A DNA stretch of 8,957 bases, taken from Balneolales bacterium (lineage in GTDB: Bacteria; Bacteroidota; Rhodothermia; Balneolales; Natronogracilivirgulaceae). Below the pieces are notes generated by a model. The model searched no databases and was not told the DNA's origin. It saw only the letters and a program-made list of their open reading frames with translations. This document shows, one piece after another, positions 1 through 6,266 of the stretch. The stretch is from positions 1-8,957 of the forward strand of contig SLLW01000024.1 in assembly GCA_007133875.1 (NCBI GenBank). Reading direction: 5' to 3'. The position numbers and the translations under genes were made by a program. Numbering within the stretch: position 1 is the stretch's first letter; the number at the start of each line of letters is the position of its first letter.

Positions 1-50
1 ACCATCTGCAACCATTCGCAACCACCCGAAACCGGCCGCAAACGCCCGCA
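1..50. repeat. degenerate 10-bp tandem repeat, five units, cut by window edge
   Basis: Five consecutive 10-bp units can be read: ACCATCTGCA, ACCATTCGCA, ACCACCCGAA, ACCGGCCGCA and AACGCCCGCA. The shared pattern is ACC(A/G)-Y-C-GCA. The array starts at the first base of the window, so it may be longer upstream. It lies beyond the 3' end of the minus-strand hydrolase gene. The period is not a multiple of three, which argues against a simple peptide repeat. Confidence 0.6.
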
Positions 51-113
51 TTACAAATCCGGACCATTTCCGTCCGCCGACTCCTCACCGGTAAAACCGG
101 GAAAGGCTTTGAT

Positions 114-962
114 TTATTCAACATACTGCCTCAAAAAGTCATCCCACGCATTCACATATGCAGACCCTGTAAGTATGAACCCGTCATTGTGGCGTCCCTG
201 CATCTCCAGCCATTTTTTGGGTTCCCCGGCCAAATCATAAAGGGCCTGGCCGTGCCGATAGGGAACAATATCATCATCCGGACTGTGAGCGATCATAACA
301 GGCATGGTAATCTCATTCAGGTAATCACTGACGGGATACCGTATGTGCATCAACCATCGCACCGGAATAAAAGGATAAAGATCGGCTGCCAGATCGACGG
401 CCGATGTAAAGGTTGATTCCAGAACAAGCGCGCCGGCATCTACTTCGGAGGCAAGCCATGCTGCAACACCGCCGCCCAGCGATCGTCCGAAAAGTATGAT
501 CTTATCGGGATTCTCGTCCCTGACTTCGGTCATATAGCGCCAGGCAGCAGCAGCATCGTGGTAGGTTCCGGCTTCGGACGGACTGCCCTCGCTTTTTCCA
601 TACCCCCGGTAGTCGAAAATCATCACATTCAATCCCAGCGAGTGAAATTGCCGGATACTCTCGATCCGACCGGAAATATTGCCGGCATTCCCATGAAAAA
701 AGAGTATGGATCCGCGGGCATCTTCCACCGGGATATACCAGCCGTGCAACCGTTTTTCATCATCCGTATGGAAATAGAGATTTTCGTATTCCATTCCATG
801 GTTATCGGGGGTTGTTGTGATCGTACGGCTGGGGAAAAAGACAAAGGCCGTCTGAAAAAGGTACATCAGAACCAGTATAACCGTGTACCCGCCGACCGCG
901 ACAATCAACAACCAGAATATTACTGATCCTGTTCCCATTTTCGACTTTTGTGCCATGTTCAT
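114..962 (-). CDS. membrane-anchored alpha/beta hydrolase (serine hydrolase, ABHD13/BEM46-like)
   Basis: This 282-residue protein is a serine hydrolase of the alpha/beta fold. Residues about 12-42 form one hydrophobic segment, so it is probably an inner-membrane protein with the hydrolase domain outside the cytoplasm; the orientation is inferred. The oxyanion strand motif FFHGNAGN lies at about 88-95. The nucleophile elbow is GRSLGG with Ser161. The acid is probably Asp230 in HSPDDDIVP, which aligns with the family pattern HGxxDxxVP, and the base is His258 in GRHND. These features and the length match the ABHD13/BEM46 group, whose substrates are mostly unknown, so no specific reaction is assigned. 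Methionines at residues 1, 3 and 9 could all start the protein, and none has a clear Shine-Dalgarno sequence. It is the last of four minus-strand genes, 125 bp after the small membrane protein. Confidence 0.9.
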   Translation of the reverse strand: MNMAQKSKMGTGSVIFWLLIVAVGGYTVILVLMYLFQTAFVFFPSRTITTTPDNHGMEYENLYFHTDDEKRLHGWYIPVEDARGSILFFHGNAGNISGRIESIRQFHSLGLNVMIFDYRGYGKSEGSPSEAGTYHDAAAAWRYMTEVRDENPDKIILFGRSLGGGVAAWLASEVDAGALVLESTFTSAVDLAADLYPFIPVRWLMHIRYPVSDYLNEITMPVMIAHSPDDDIVPYRHGQALYDLAGEPKKWLEMQGRHNDGFILTGSAYVNAWDDFLRQYVE

Positions 963-1029
963 TCAATGCGGTAATGCGCAGAATTACATCCATAAATATT
1001 CAGCCAGGATCCCGGGCTTGTCTGCAAAC

Positions 1030-1043
1030 TCACCTTCTGGTGA
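1030..1043. repeat. short perfect hairpin TCACC-TTCT-GGTGA
   Basis: There is a 5-bp perfect stem with a 4-base loop in the 125-bp gap between the small membrane protein gene and the hydrolase gene. On the minus strand it lies about 45 bp past the stop of the small gene. No T-run follows on that strand, so it is at best a weak terminator or a processing hairpin. Confidence 0.3.
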
Positions 1044-1048
1044 CAGGA

Positions 1049-1078
1049 AATACAATCACATTCCTCATGAATACAATC
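1049..1078. repeat. direct repeat AATACAATC, copies 21 bp apart
   Basis: The 9-mer AATACAATC occurs at 1049-1057 and 1070-1078, which is a start-to-start distance of 21 bp or about two helical turns. It lies upstream of the hydrolase start on the minus strand. This spacing would put both copies on one face of the helix, as for a dimeric regulator, but chance cannot be excluded for so short a word in AT-rich DNA. Confidence 0.3.
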
Positions 1079-1087
1079 CAATCTGCA

Positions 1088-1303
1088 TTAAACCGACCCT
1101 TCATGTAAATGCAACTGCCTTTTGATCCTTCGGGCTGCCCAGATATTCACGAATCCCCCCAGGATGCAAACAACTCCGGTAAACTGACCGGTAATACCCG
1201 GCAATGTCACCATGCCCCAGAAGGTATAAAGATTCTGAAACCCGGTCAGAATTACCACAATACCTGTGGTCAACAATGCATAATAAATGATTTTACGTCC
1301 CAT
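1088..1303 (-). CDS. small two-helix membrane protein, hypothetical
   Basis: This 71-residue product is not recognised. Two hydrophobic segments (about 5-22 and 38-57) are joined by a short loop containing NLYTFWG. A basic stretch (AARRIKRQ, about 56-63) follows the second helix, so by the positive-inside rule both ends probably face the cytoplasm. The start ATG at 1303-1301 is preceded by GGTAACCC, at best a weak ribosome binding site. It is co-oriented with acyP and thpR but is 214 bp downstream of thpR, and the hydrolase follows 125 bp further on, so it may have its own promoter. The membrane-protein composition and the lack of a better frame on either strand support it being real, but the small size leaves doubt. 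Confidence 0.6.
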   Translation of the reverse strand: MGRKIIYYALLTTGIVVILTGFQNLYTFWGMVTLPGITGQFTGVVCILGGFVNIWAARRIKRQLHLHEGSV

Positions 1304-1389
1304 GGGTTACCGTATTTAGCGTATCGGGTGTATGGAATAATATACACGATGTATCAGTGAGATCCGGATTAGAATATTGTTATATGGCT

Positions 1390-1429
1390 GGCACTGTTGT
1401 GCCGGGGACCGGATTCCCGTAACCGGCAC
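1390..1429. repeat. nested inverted repeats with competing pairing
   Basis: GGCAC (1390-1394), TGTT and GTGCC (1399-1403) form a perfect 5-bp stem with a tetraloop. The same middle arm, extended to GTGCCGG (1399-1405), also pairs perfectly with CCGGCAC (1423-1429). The two stems share an arm and exclude each other. The element sits in the 214-bp gap between thpR and the small membrane gene. It has no T-run on either strand, so it is not a standard intrinsic terminator. Confidence 0.45.
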
Positions 1430-1517
1430 GAAGCCTGTTTCCTGATGTGTCACCATCCCCCCACCCGCACCCGATAACGCCAGTAAGTCAATTACAAACC
1501 GGGCATGCAATTTCGGG

Positions 1518-2087
1518 TTATAACGCTTTGTACTCCTGCAGGCAGTAATGGATAGCTCCGCCTGAATGCAGTCGGCTCTGGTACAGCCGGAACCGGTCCA
1601 CATGAAAGGTGGTATGATACCGGGACGACTCTCCGTTAAAAAACTGATCGAGGACCTGCTCCAGAGGCGGCGGTGGCGGACCGTCCTTTCCGGCCTTGTC
1701 GTTTTTCCGGATGCGGCCCAAAGTTACGTGAGGATGAAATGTGCGGTTTTCGTTTGGAACCCCGGCCCGGTACAGTTCCTGCTGCATCGCATCATAGAGC
1801 TCATTCAAAATGGCATGGTACGGCACACCGGCCCAGAGTATCGACGGACTTCCCATACCGGGAAAGGATCCGGTTCCGCTTATCGTAATATCAAAGGGAC
1901 TGAATGATACATGAGAGAGTGCCTGAATGACCCTTCGCGTTTTCGCTTTGTCTGTCTCGCCGATATACCGCATAGTCATATGCAGCTGGGACTCCGGTGT
2001 CAAACGGATATCCGGATGATGAGGCTGAATGGCGGCCAGTTCACTCCGAACCTTGTCGGGCAGGGTGATGGCGGTAAACAATCGCAT
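1518..2087 (-). CDS. thpR: RNA 2',3'-cyclic phosphodiesterase (2'-5' RNA ligase family)
   Basis: This is a 189-residue cytoplasmic protein of the 2H phosphoesterase superfamily. The two signature histidine motifs are HMT at residues 36-38 (in LHMTMRYIG) and HVT at 120-122 (in HPHVTLGRI). In the ThpR/LigT family these two His-x-Thr motifs form the active site, which opens 2',3'-cyclic phosphate ends of RNA to 2'-phosphates and can catalyse 2'-5' ligation in reverse. The length matches the family's usual 180-190 residues. An unusual proline run (GPPPPPLE, about 136-143) sits in the variable loop after the second motif. The start ATG at 2087-2085 has a good ribosome binding site, AAAGGAAG, just upstream. 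The gene begins 15 bp after the acyP stop codon, so the two are very probably co-transcribed. Confidence 0.93.
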   Translation of the reverse strand: MRLFTAITLPDKVRSELAAIQPHHPDIRLTPESQLHMTMRYIGETDKAKTRRVIQALSHVSFSPFDITISGTGSFPGMGSPSILWAGVPYHAILNELYDAMQQELYRAGVPNENRTFHPHVTLGRIRKNDKAGKDGPPPPPLEQVLDQFFNGESSRYHTTFHVDRFRLYQSRLHSGGAIHYCLQEYKAL

Positions 2088-2102
2088 AACTTCCTTTCTG
2101 AT

Positions 2103-2384
2103 TCAGTAGCGTACTTCAAAACGATCATAAATGGTATCGGGGTCAACCGGATACCGTTCCACACGATCCACATGTGCAAATGACGGGCCCGTTCGGCAGG
2201 CTGCTTCCACCGAGCCGACATCCGCCGGCTTGCCCTGAAGCATCACCTCCACGGAACCATCACTGCGATTCCGTATCCATCCGGTCACTGATCGTTGTTG
2301 GGCGTGGTTGTTTACAAAATTCCGAAACCCCACTCCCTGAACCCGGCCGTAAATATGGAGCAGGTGTGTTACTATGTGATTCAT
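2103..2384 (-). CDS. acyP: acylphosphatase
   Basis: This 93-residue protein matches the normal acylphosphatase length and hydrolyses the carboxyl-phosphate bond of acyl phosphates in the cytoplasm. The phosphate-binding loop GRVQGVGFR spans residues 13-21 and includes the essential Arg21. The second catalytic residue is Asn39 in GWIRNRSDGSVEV, which positions the attacking water in known family members. The C-terminal strand ends in FEVRY, which is typical. It is the first gene of a probable acyP-thpR pair. A sigma70-like promoter can be drawn directly upstream on the minus strand, which would leave almost no 5' untranslated region. No Shine-Dalgarno sequence is seen before the ATG, which fits that arrangement. 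Confidence 0.95.
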   Translation of the reverse strand: MNHIVTHLLHIYGRVQGVGFRNFVNNHAQQRSVTGWIRNRSDGSVEVMLQGKPADVGSVEAACRTGPSFAHVDRVERYPVDPDTIYDRFEVRY

Positions 2385-2395
2385 AATCTTAAAAT

Positions 2396-2423
2396 ATTGT
2401 ACCTTTCACTGTTTTCCTAACAA
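2396..2423 (-). promoter_or_regulatory. candidate promoter of acyP-thpR
   Basis: On the minus strand TTGTTA (2423-2418) and TACAAT (2401-2396) are separated by 16 bp and match the general -35 and -10 hexamers at 4/6 and 5/6 positions. Only 11 bases separate the -10 box from the acyP ATG, so transcription would begin within a few bases of the start codon. Bacteroidota-type sigma factors prefer a different -7 motif (TAnnTTTG), so this assignment is tentative. Confidence 0.35.
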
Positions 2424-2472
2424 AACCCTGACAACCTGAGTTCTGTTGCTCCCGAGAAAATCCATGTAATCC

Positions 2473-3411
2473 ATGATCTACGAACTGCTTATAACGTTGG
2501 CCGGAGCAGTGCTTCTCTATGCCGGGGCAGAATCGCTGGTGCGCAGCAGTGTTTCACTCTCCAACCGGTTTCGTATCCCACCCATGCTTATCGGGCTGGT
2601 GATTATCGGCCTGGGAACCAGCAGCCCGGAGCTGGTGGTGAGTATAGAAGCTACTCTGAAAGGAAGCGGGGAAATAGCGGTCGGAAATGTAGTCGGATCC
2701 AATATCAGCAATATTGCCCTGATCCTGGGAATCGCCGCTCTCATCTGGCCGGTCAGGGTGGCCAGAAACCTGATCTCCATTGAAGTACCCGTACTGATCG
2801 CTGCCTCCCTGCTCATGGCCATTCTGGTTTATAATGGATGGGTCACCCGCATCAACGGGCTGTTGATGCTGGCGGGTCTTGGCGCTTATATCATCTTCAA
2901 AATTCGATCCCACTCGGCCCGGACTTATCCTGAAACAGAAGAGTGGAAAGGGGCAAAACGTGGAATCCGGTCATTCTGGCTGGTTCTCGGCACCCTGGCC
3001 GGGCTTATTTTGTTGATTTTCGGCGCGGAGCTGATGATCACCGGTGCTATCGGCCTGGCCGAAACGTATCAACTCAGTGAAGCGGTTATCGGCCTGACCA
3101 TTGTCGCTGTTGGTACCAGCCTGCCCGAATTGGCCACAGCTATCTCGGCGGCACTTCGCAAACAGGGAGACCTTATCCTCGGCGGATTGATCGGGTCCAA
3201 CATCCTCAACATCCTGTTTGTGCTCGGTATCACGGCTGTCGTCCGGCCCATCGAACTGACCGATATCACCAGCATTGACTTGTTGCTGATGACCCTGCTC
3301 GCTGTCATTATCTGGCCGATTTTTCGCAGTGACTATCTGGTGAGCCGGTTCGAAGGTGTTGTTCTGCTGTTGATTTACACAGGGTATATCGCCTGGTTGT
3401 TTATCCGATAA
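2473..3411 (+). CDS. calcium/sodium antiporter, CaCA family (YrbG-like)
   Basis: This 312-residue integral membrane protein has the two alpha repeats that define the Ca2+/cation antiporter superfamily. The first contains GLGTSSPELVVS (about 46-57) followed by GNVVGSNISN (71-80). The second contains GTSLPELATAIS (214-225) followed by GGLIGSNILNIL (237-248). The glutamates in the two PEL motifs (Glu53 and Glu219) and the GSN asparagines (Asn77 and Asn243) are the cation-coordinating positions in the family. About ten hydrophobic segments are visible, with a hydrophilic loop near 145-166 between the halves, as expected. It probably exchanges Na+ (or H+) for Ca2+ across the inner membrane, but the exact ions cannot be read from sequence. 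It is divergent from acyP across 88 bp, and its stop codon lies inside the 3' end of the convergent GH13 gene. Confidence 0.95.
   Translation: MIYELLITLAGAVLLYAGAESLVRSSVSLSNRFRIPPMLIGLVIIGLGTSSPELVVSIEATLKGSGEIAVGNVVGSNISNIALILGIAALIWPVRVARNLISIEVPVLIAASLLMAILVYNGWVTRINGLLMLAGLGAYIIFKIRSHSARTYPETEEWKGAKRGIRSFWLVLGTLAGLILLIFGAELMITGAIGLAETYQLSEAVIGLTIVAVGTSLPELATAISAALRKQGDLILGGLIGSNILNILFVLGITAVVRPIELTDITSIDLLLMTLLAVIIWPIFRSDYLVSRFEGVVLLLIYTGYIAWLFIR
3401..3411. other. tail-to-tail overlap of convergent genes
   Basis: The TAA of the antiporter gene (3409-3411, plus strand) lies inside the last codons of the GH13 gene, whose TAA reads at 3403-3401 on the minus strand. The coding regions therefore overlap by 11 bp, and no terminator fits between them. 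Each transcript must extend antisense into the other. Confidence 0.9.
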
Positions 3412-5278
3412 TCATTCCGCAAAATGGGCCGAGTTGAATCTTGCATTGGCCGCCGGTTGTGTGTGCGGCTGCTGTCGGGTTGCCCACTGCCCCGCTATCA
3501 CTCGCTGCTCTGGTATCACCCGCTTTACCGGTGTCATCTGCTTTCCCGTCATCCAGCAGATTCCGGAATTTCCGGCCGGATGAAACCGGAACAGAGACCT
3601 CCACCACCCCGTCACCGTTATGCACGGCAACCAGCACCTCCCGATCATCATGATGCCGGCGATAGACGATCACATTCTGTCCGTCATCGATCCGTACCGT
3701 CTCATAATCACCGTAACGAAGCGCCGGATTTTCGTTGCGCAGCCGGGCTAGCTTCCGGTACCAGGCATGCAGCGTTTCATCAAACGCCACCGTATCCGCC
3801 TTGCCGCGCGGGGATCCGTCCGGCAGTATCGACTCCGGCTCATACTCGTAGTCGGGCCATACCATCGGTTTGCGGCAACAGGGATCATTGGCGCCCCACA
3901 TGCCCGACTCGTCACCGTAATAGATCATCGGTGCTCCCGGGAAGGTGAACTGGACCAGAACCATCAGACGTTTAATCCGTATTTCATCGGATGTCGGCTT
4001 GCGGGTATCGTAATCCTCATTGCCGGCTCGTTTTGACCAGTTGAAGAAGTCCGCCCATCCGCGTCCGCCGCCCGGCTCACGATTCACAATACGCGATCCG
4101 ACCCGGTCGGTATCGTGCGACCCGAGCAGATTCTGCATAACATGGGGTACCGGCGCGGGGAATGCCGTCATCAGTTCTTCCAGCCGACCGGCAAACTGCG
4201 TTGCGGTTGACCGATGCTCGCCGGTCCAGATGAAATAGTCGTTACAAGTAAACTGAAAGTTGTAATTCATGACCGCATCAAACTCATCCCCCTTCACATA
4301 CGGGTATGTTTTTTCGATTGTGTCGATCACTTCGCCGGTCAGATACGCATCCGGATTGATCGACCGGACGTGTTTCCGCCACGCCTTCCAGAACGGATGT
4401 TTCACACAAAATGCCACATCAAGCCGCCATCCATCCACCCCGCTGAACAGATCGCCGTTGCCGAACGGATCCATCCAGCGCCGTGTGATTTCAAAAATGT
4501 ACTCGCGCGGCCCCTCAACAATTCCGCGCCGATCCTCCCGCAGCTCCGGCAACTCGTTGAATCCCTCCCAGGTGCGTACGTCAAAACCGGGCCGGAACGG
4601 CGAAGCCGGATCATAGCTGTGCGGATCATCCGCCCAGGAAGCCACATCCATCCAGTCGCGGTAGTCCGAATTCTGCTGCCGCTTGAGTATATCCTGATAA
4701 ATCCAGCTGGTCAGCCCCATGTGGTTGAAAACCCCGTCAAGAATGATGTACATGCCCCGCTGGTGGACTTCTTCGTTGAGTTGCAGGAGCAGTTCATCGG
4801 CCGATGTCCATTCCCAGGTGGAGGGGTCGCCCGGTGTTTCCCGGTTGATGATTTTGCGGTCGCCTTCCGGATCGGGCCCGAAGCCGGGATCAACATGGTG
4901 GTAGGTGGCCGCGTCATATTTATGGGCTGATGGCGCCTGAAACACCGGATTCAGGTAGATGCCACCGACCCCGAGATCTTCCAGGTAATCGAGTTTGTCA
5001 ATAACTCCCTGCAGGTCTCCGCCATAGCGCCGCCGCTGAATATTAAACCAGATATCCTTGCCGTTTTCCCGCTCCCAGGGTTGCAGTTTGTACCAGTCCG
5101 CCCCCCATGGATGACGCTCCAGCGGTGAGGTATGATCGTGCGGCCAGGCATGTTTCTGGTCGATGGCCCGTGGCGTGTTGTTCGGATCGCCGTTGCGGAA
5201 CCGTTCCGGCATGATTTGATACCAGACAATACCCCGGGACCAGGCGGGAACATCGGGACGGATGGTGCTTTTCGTCAT
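3401..5278 (-). CDS. GH13 alpha-glycosidase (cyclomaltodextrinase/neopullulanase-like)
   Basis: This 625-residue enzyme cleaves alpha-glucan bonds, probably in maltodextrins, cyclodextrins or pullulan. All four GH13 regions are present: DGVFNH (region I, Asn185-His186), GWRLDVA with nucleophile Asp287, TGEVID with acid/base Glu316, and GSHDTDR with Asp389. YGGDLQGVIDKLDYLEDLGV and DEFDAVMNYNF match the cyclomaltodextrinase/neopullulanase subgroup. The barrel begins within about 15 residues of the start, so the N-terminal CBM34 domain common in that subgroup is absent, and there is no signal peptide. The product is therefore probably cytoplasmic. The C-terminal beta domain carries an insertion of six-residue repeats (about 575-610). 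I chose the ATG at 5278-5276; the frame stays open to a TTG at 5317, which would add 13 residues. No transporter or regulator for maltodextrins is next to it. Confidence 0.92.
   Translation of the reverse strand: MTKSTIRPDVPAWSRGIVWYQIMPERFRNGDPNNTPRAIDQKHAWPHDHTSPLERHPWGADWYKLQPWERENGKDIWFNIQRRRYGGDLQGVIDKLDYLEDLGVGGIYLNPVFQAPSAHKYDAATYHHVDPGFGPDPEGDRKIINRETPGDPSTWEWTSADELLLQLNEEVHQRGMYIILDGVFNHMGLTSWIYQDILKRQQNSDYRDWMDVASWADDPHSYDPASPFRPGFDVRTWEGFNELPELREDRRGIVEGPREYIFEITRRWMDPFGNGDLFSGVDGWRLDVAFCVKHPFWKAWRKHVRSINPDAYLTGEVIDTIEKTYPYVKGDEFDAVMNYNFQFTCNDYFIWTGEHRSTATQFAGRLEELMTAFPAPVPHVMQNLLGSHDTDRVGSRIVNREPGGGRGWADFFNWSKRAGNEDYDTRKPTSDEIRIKRLMVLVQFTFPGAPMIYYGDESGMWGANDPCCRKPMVWPDYEYEPESILPDGSPRGKADTVAFDETLHAWYRKLARLRNENPALRYGDYETVRIDDGQNVIVYRRHHDDREVLVAVHNGDGVVEVSVPVSSGRKFRNLLDDGKADDTGKAGDTRAASDSGAVGNPTAAAHTTGGQCKIQLGPFCGMIIG
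3449..3556 (-). repeat. 18-bp in-frame tandem repeat in the GH13 gene
   Basis: Read on the coding strand, six successive 18-bp units encode LDDGKA, DDTGKA, GDTRAA, SDSGAV, GNPTAA and AHTTGG. The first four share the pattern x-D-x-(G/R)-(K/A)-(A/V), and the last two are more diverged. The array inserts about 30 residues between RKFRNLL and the final strand (CKIQLGPFCGMII) of the C-terminal beta domain, at a place that is normally a short turn. Confidence 0.75.
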
Positions 5279-5483
5279 ATTAGATTGATACGGTTTACGG
5301 AACAGGAACCGGCTCAAGCTACAGGATAATAATTACTTAATGATAAACTTAAACTGTCGATAACAGGCAAGTATCTCATGCAGATAAACTGTAACGGAAC
5401 GCTCCCGTATTGAATTCGCAAAAGAATACAAATTAACGGTAACAGAAATCAAATACTGAAAATAAAAACAGTACTGATCCGCA

Positions 5484-5495
5484 GGTATGTATACC
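5484..5495. promoter_or_regulatory. palindrome GGTATGTATACC, possible operator
   Basis: This is a 12-bp site with perfect 5-bp arms, GGTAT and ATACC, around GT. It lies in the divergent region between the GH13 and T9SS-cargo genes, where an operator would be expected. No regulator is encoded in the window, so its role is only a suggestion. Confidence 0.3.
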
Positions 5496-5563
5496 CTCAA
5501 TATTTGCACGATCTTTATTTGGCCCTATTCACCCATCATAAAAACAGATCCTGTGAAACAAAA

Positions 5564-5672
5564 ATGAGTGGGATCAATCTCTGGCACACACGCGAATAAT
5601 AATAAAAATTCATGGCATACTTTGTGACCTTAGAACCGAAGATCACGACGTGAAATCGAAACATGTAAACTG
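5564..5672 (+). repeat. leader repeat, copy A (promoter/5' UTR of T9SS cargo gene)
   Basis: This is the first copy of a non-coding leader repeated before the next gene at 6272-6380. The best-aligned part, 5579-5657 against 6286-6364, aligns without gaps with 62 of 79 positions identical by hand count. It includes the exact words ACACAC, GACCTT, GAACCGAAGATCAC and GTGAAATC. Each copy ends at the gene's ATG and is 109 bp long from the ATGA word that opens it. The promoter and the 5' untranslated region probably both lie inside. A CATACT hexamer (5616-5621) is a possible -10 box. Confidence 0.75.
5643..5653. promoter_or_regulatory. inverted repeat TCACGACGTGA in leader copy A
   Basis: This perfect 5+1+5 palindrome starts in the conserved leader core and ends 19 bp before the ATG. 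The equivalent site in copy B is TCACAAAGTGA, where the TCAC and GTGA arms are kept although the centre differs. That pattern fits an operator or a small RNA hairpin near the ribosome binding region. Confidence 0.4.
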
Positions 5673-6191
5673 ATGAAAAAAAAATCTACGACCATTCCAA
5701 CCGTACTGATTCTCATACTCCTATTCGCCCCGGGGGCCTTGGCACAACATGTCATTGGATTTTCCGGAGGTTCTTTCGAAGGGGTCAATGCAAGTCTTAC
5801 TTTTTCGGCCGGAGAGGCGGTATCAGGCTCGTTTCAAAATGCATCCATACAGATTAGCAACAGCACACTCGGTGGCGGATCCCTGCAGCCAACCTCCGTC
5901 GCGGAGCCGGACAGCGAGTTGCCTGTGGTATACCGGCTCCGTCAAAATTATCCCAATCCGTTCAACCCGTCGACCACCATTTCCTACGACCTGCCGAAAC
6001 AGGCATCGGTCCGGCTGGAGGTCTACAATACCATCGGCAGCCGGATTGCCGTGCTGGAGAATGCCACACTGGAAGCCGGAACACACAACATCACATTCGA
6101 TGCCTCCCGCTTTTCCAGTGGTGTCTATCTCTATCGGCTGACCGCGAACGGCACCACCATCGATACACGCACAATGACACTTCTCAAATAA
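5673..6191 (+). CDS. small T9SS type A sorting-domain protein
   Basis: This 172-residue exported protein has a clear signal peptide: KKK, a hydrophobic core (residues about 8-22), and cleavage probably after ALA at residue 24. Residues about 26-73 (VIGFSGGSFEG...SLTFSAGEAVSG...GGGSLQP) resemble a short N-terminal module, common in Bacteroidota secreted proteins, that ends in a QP motif. Residues about 90-172 form a type A T9SS sorting domain with QNYPNPFNPSTTISYDLP, VRLEVYNTIG and SGVYLYRL. T9SS should move it across the outer membrane and cleave the domain or attach the protein to the surface. Only about 65 residues precede the sorting domain, and no enzyme domain is present, so its role is unknown. 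The start aligns with the start of the next gene through the shared leader. There is no Shine-Dalgarno sequence, and an A-rich stretch surrounds the ATG. Confidence 0.88.
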   Translation: MKKKSTTIPTVLILILLFAPGALAQHVIGFSGGSFEGVNASLTFSAGEAVSGSFQNASIQISNSTLGGGSLQPTSVAEPDSELPVVYRLRQNYPNPFNPSTTISYDLPKQASVRLEVYNTIGSRIAVLENATLEAGTHNITFDASRFSSGVYLYRLTANGTTIDTRTMTLLK

Positions 6192-6194
6192 CCC

Positions 6195-6220
6195 GGTGAT
6201 TCCGCTGCATCGACATCACC
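6195..6220. repeat. weak inverted repeat after the T9SS cargo gene
   Basis: GGTGAT (6195-6200) and ATCACC (6215-6220) are perfect 6-bp arms around a 14-base loop, starting 3 bp after the stop codon. No T-run follows, so terminator function is doubtful. Confidence 0.25.
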
Positions 6221-6266
6221 CCTCAGAAGTTATCCAGTAGCCAAATCGGATATAATTAACATGATA

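Larger units (their letters stand above)
5279..5672. other. AT-rich divergent intergenic region
   Basis: No credible gene lies between the GH13 start and the T9SS-cargo start. The stretch is clearly richer in A and T than its flanks and must hold the promoters of both genes. Visible elements are the leader repeat at its right end, the 12-bp palindrome at 5484-5495, and two TAAACTGT words (5350-5357 and 5385-5392). I could not fix promoter hexamers with confidence for either gene. Confidence 0.6.

Noticed and set aside
86..103. CCGGTAAAACCGG as a terminator of the hydrolase gene
   Set aside because: The stem is only 5 bp with a 3-base loop, and no T-run follows on the minus strand.
1316..1603. 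Minus-strand open frame overlapping the end of thpR
   Set aside because: It overlaps thpR out of frame, has no ribosome binding site and shows no recognisable protein features.
3424..3948. Plus-strand open frame of 174 codons opposite the GH13 3' end
   Set aside because: The Arg/Pro/His-rich product has no family features and is the antisense shadow of the GH13 gene.
4214..4930. Long plus-strand open frame of 238 codons opposite the GH13 gene
   Set aside because: It is antisense to the catalytic core of a well-supported gene; its length follows from the codon bias of that gene.
5279..5317. TTG start adding 13 residues to the GH13 enzyme
   Set aside because: The extra residues match no family feature and no ribosome binding site precedes the TTG; the ATG at 5278 fits the barrel start.
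5749..6141. Plus-strand 130-codon frame inside the T9SS cargo gene
   Set aside because: It is an alternative frame of a gene with clear signal peptide and sorting domain.
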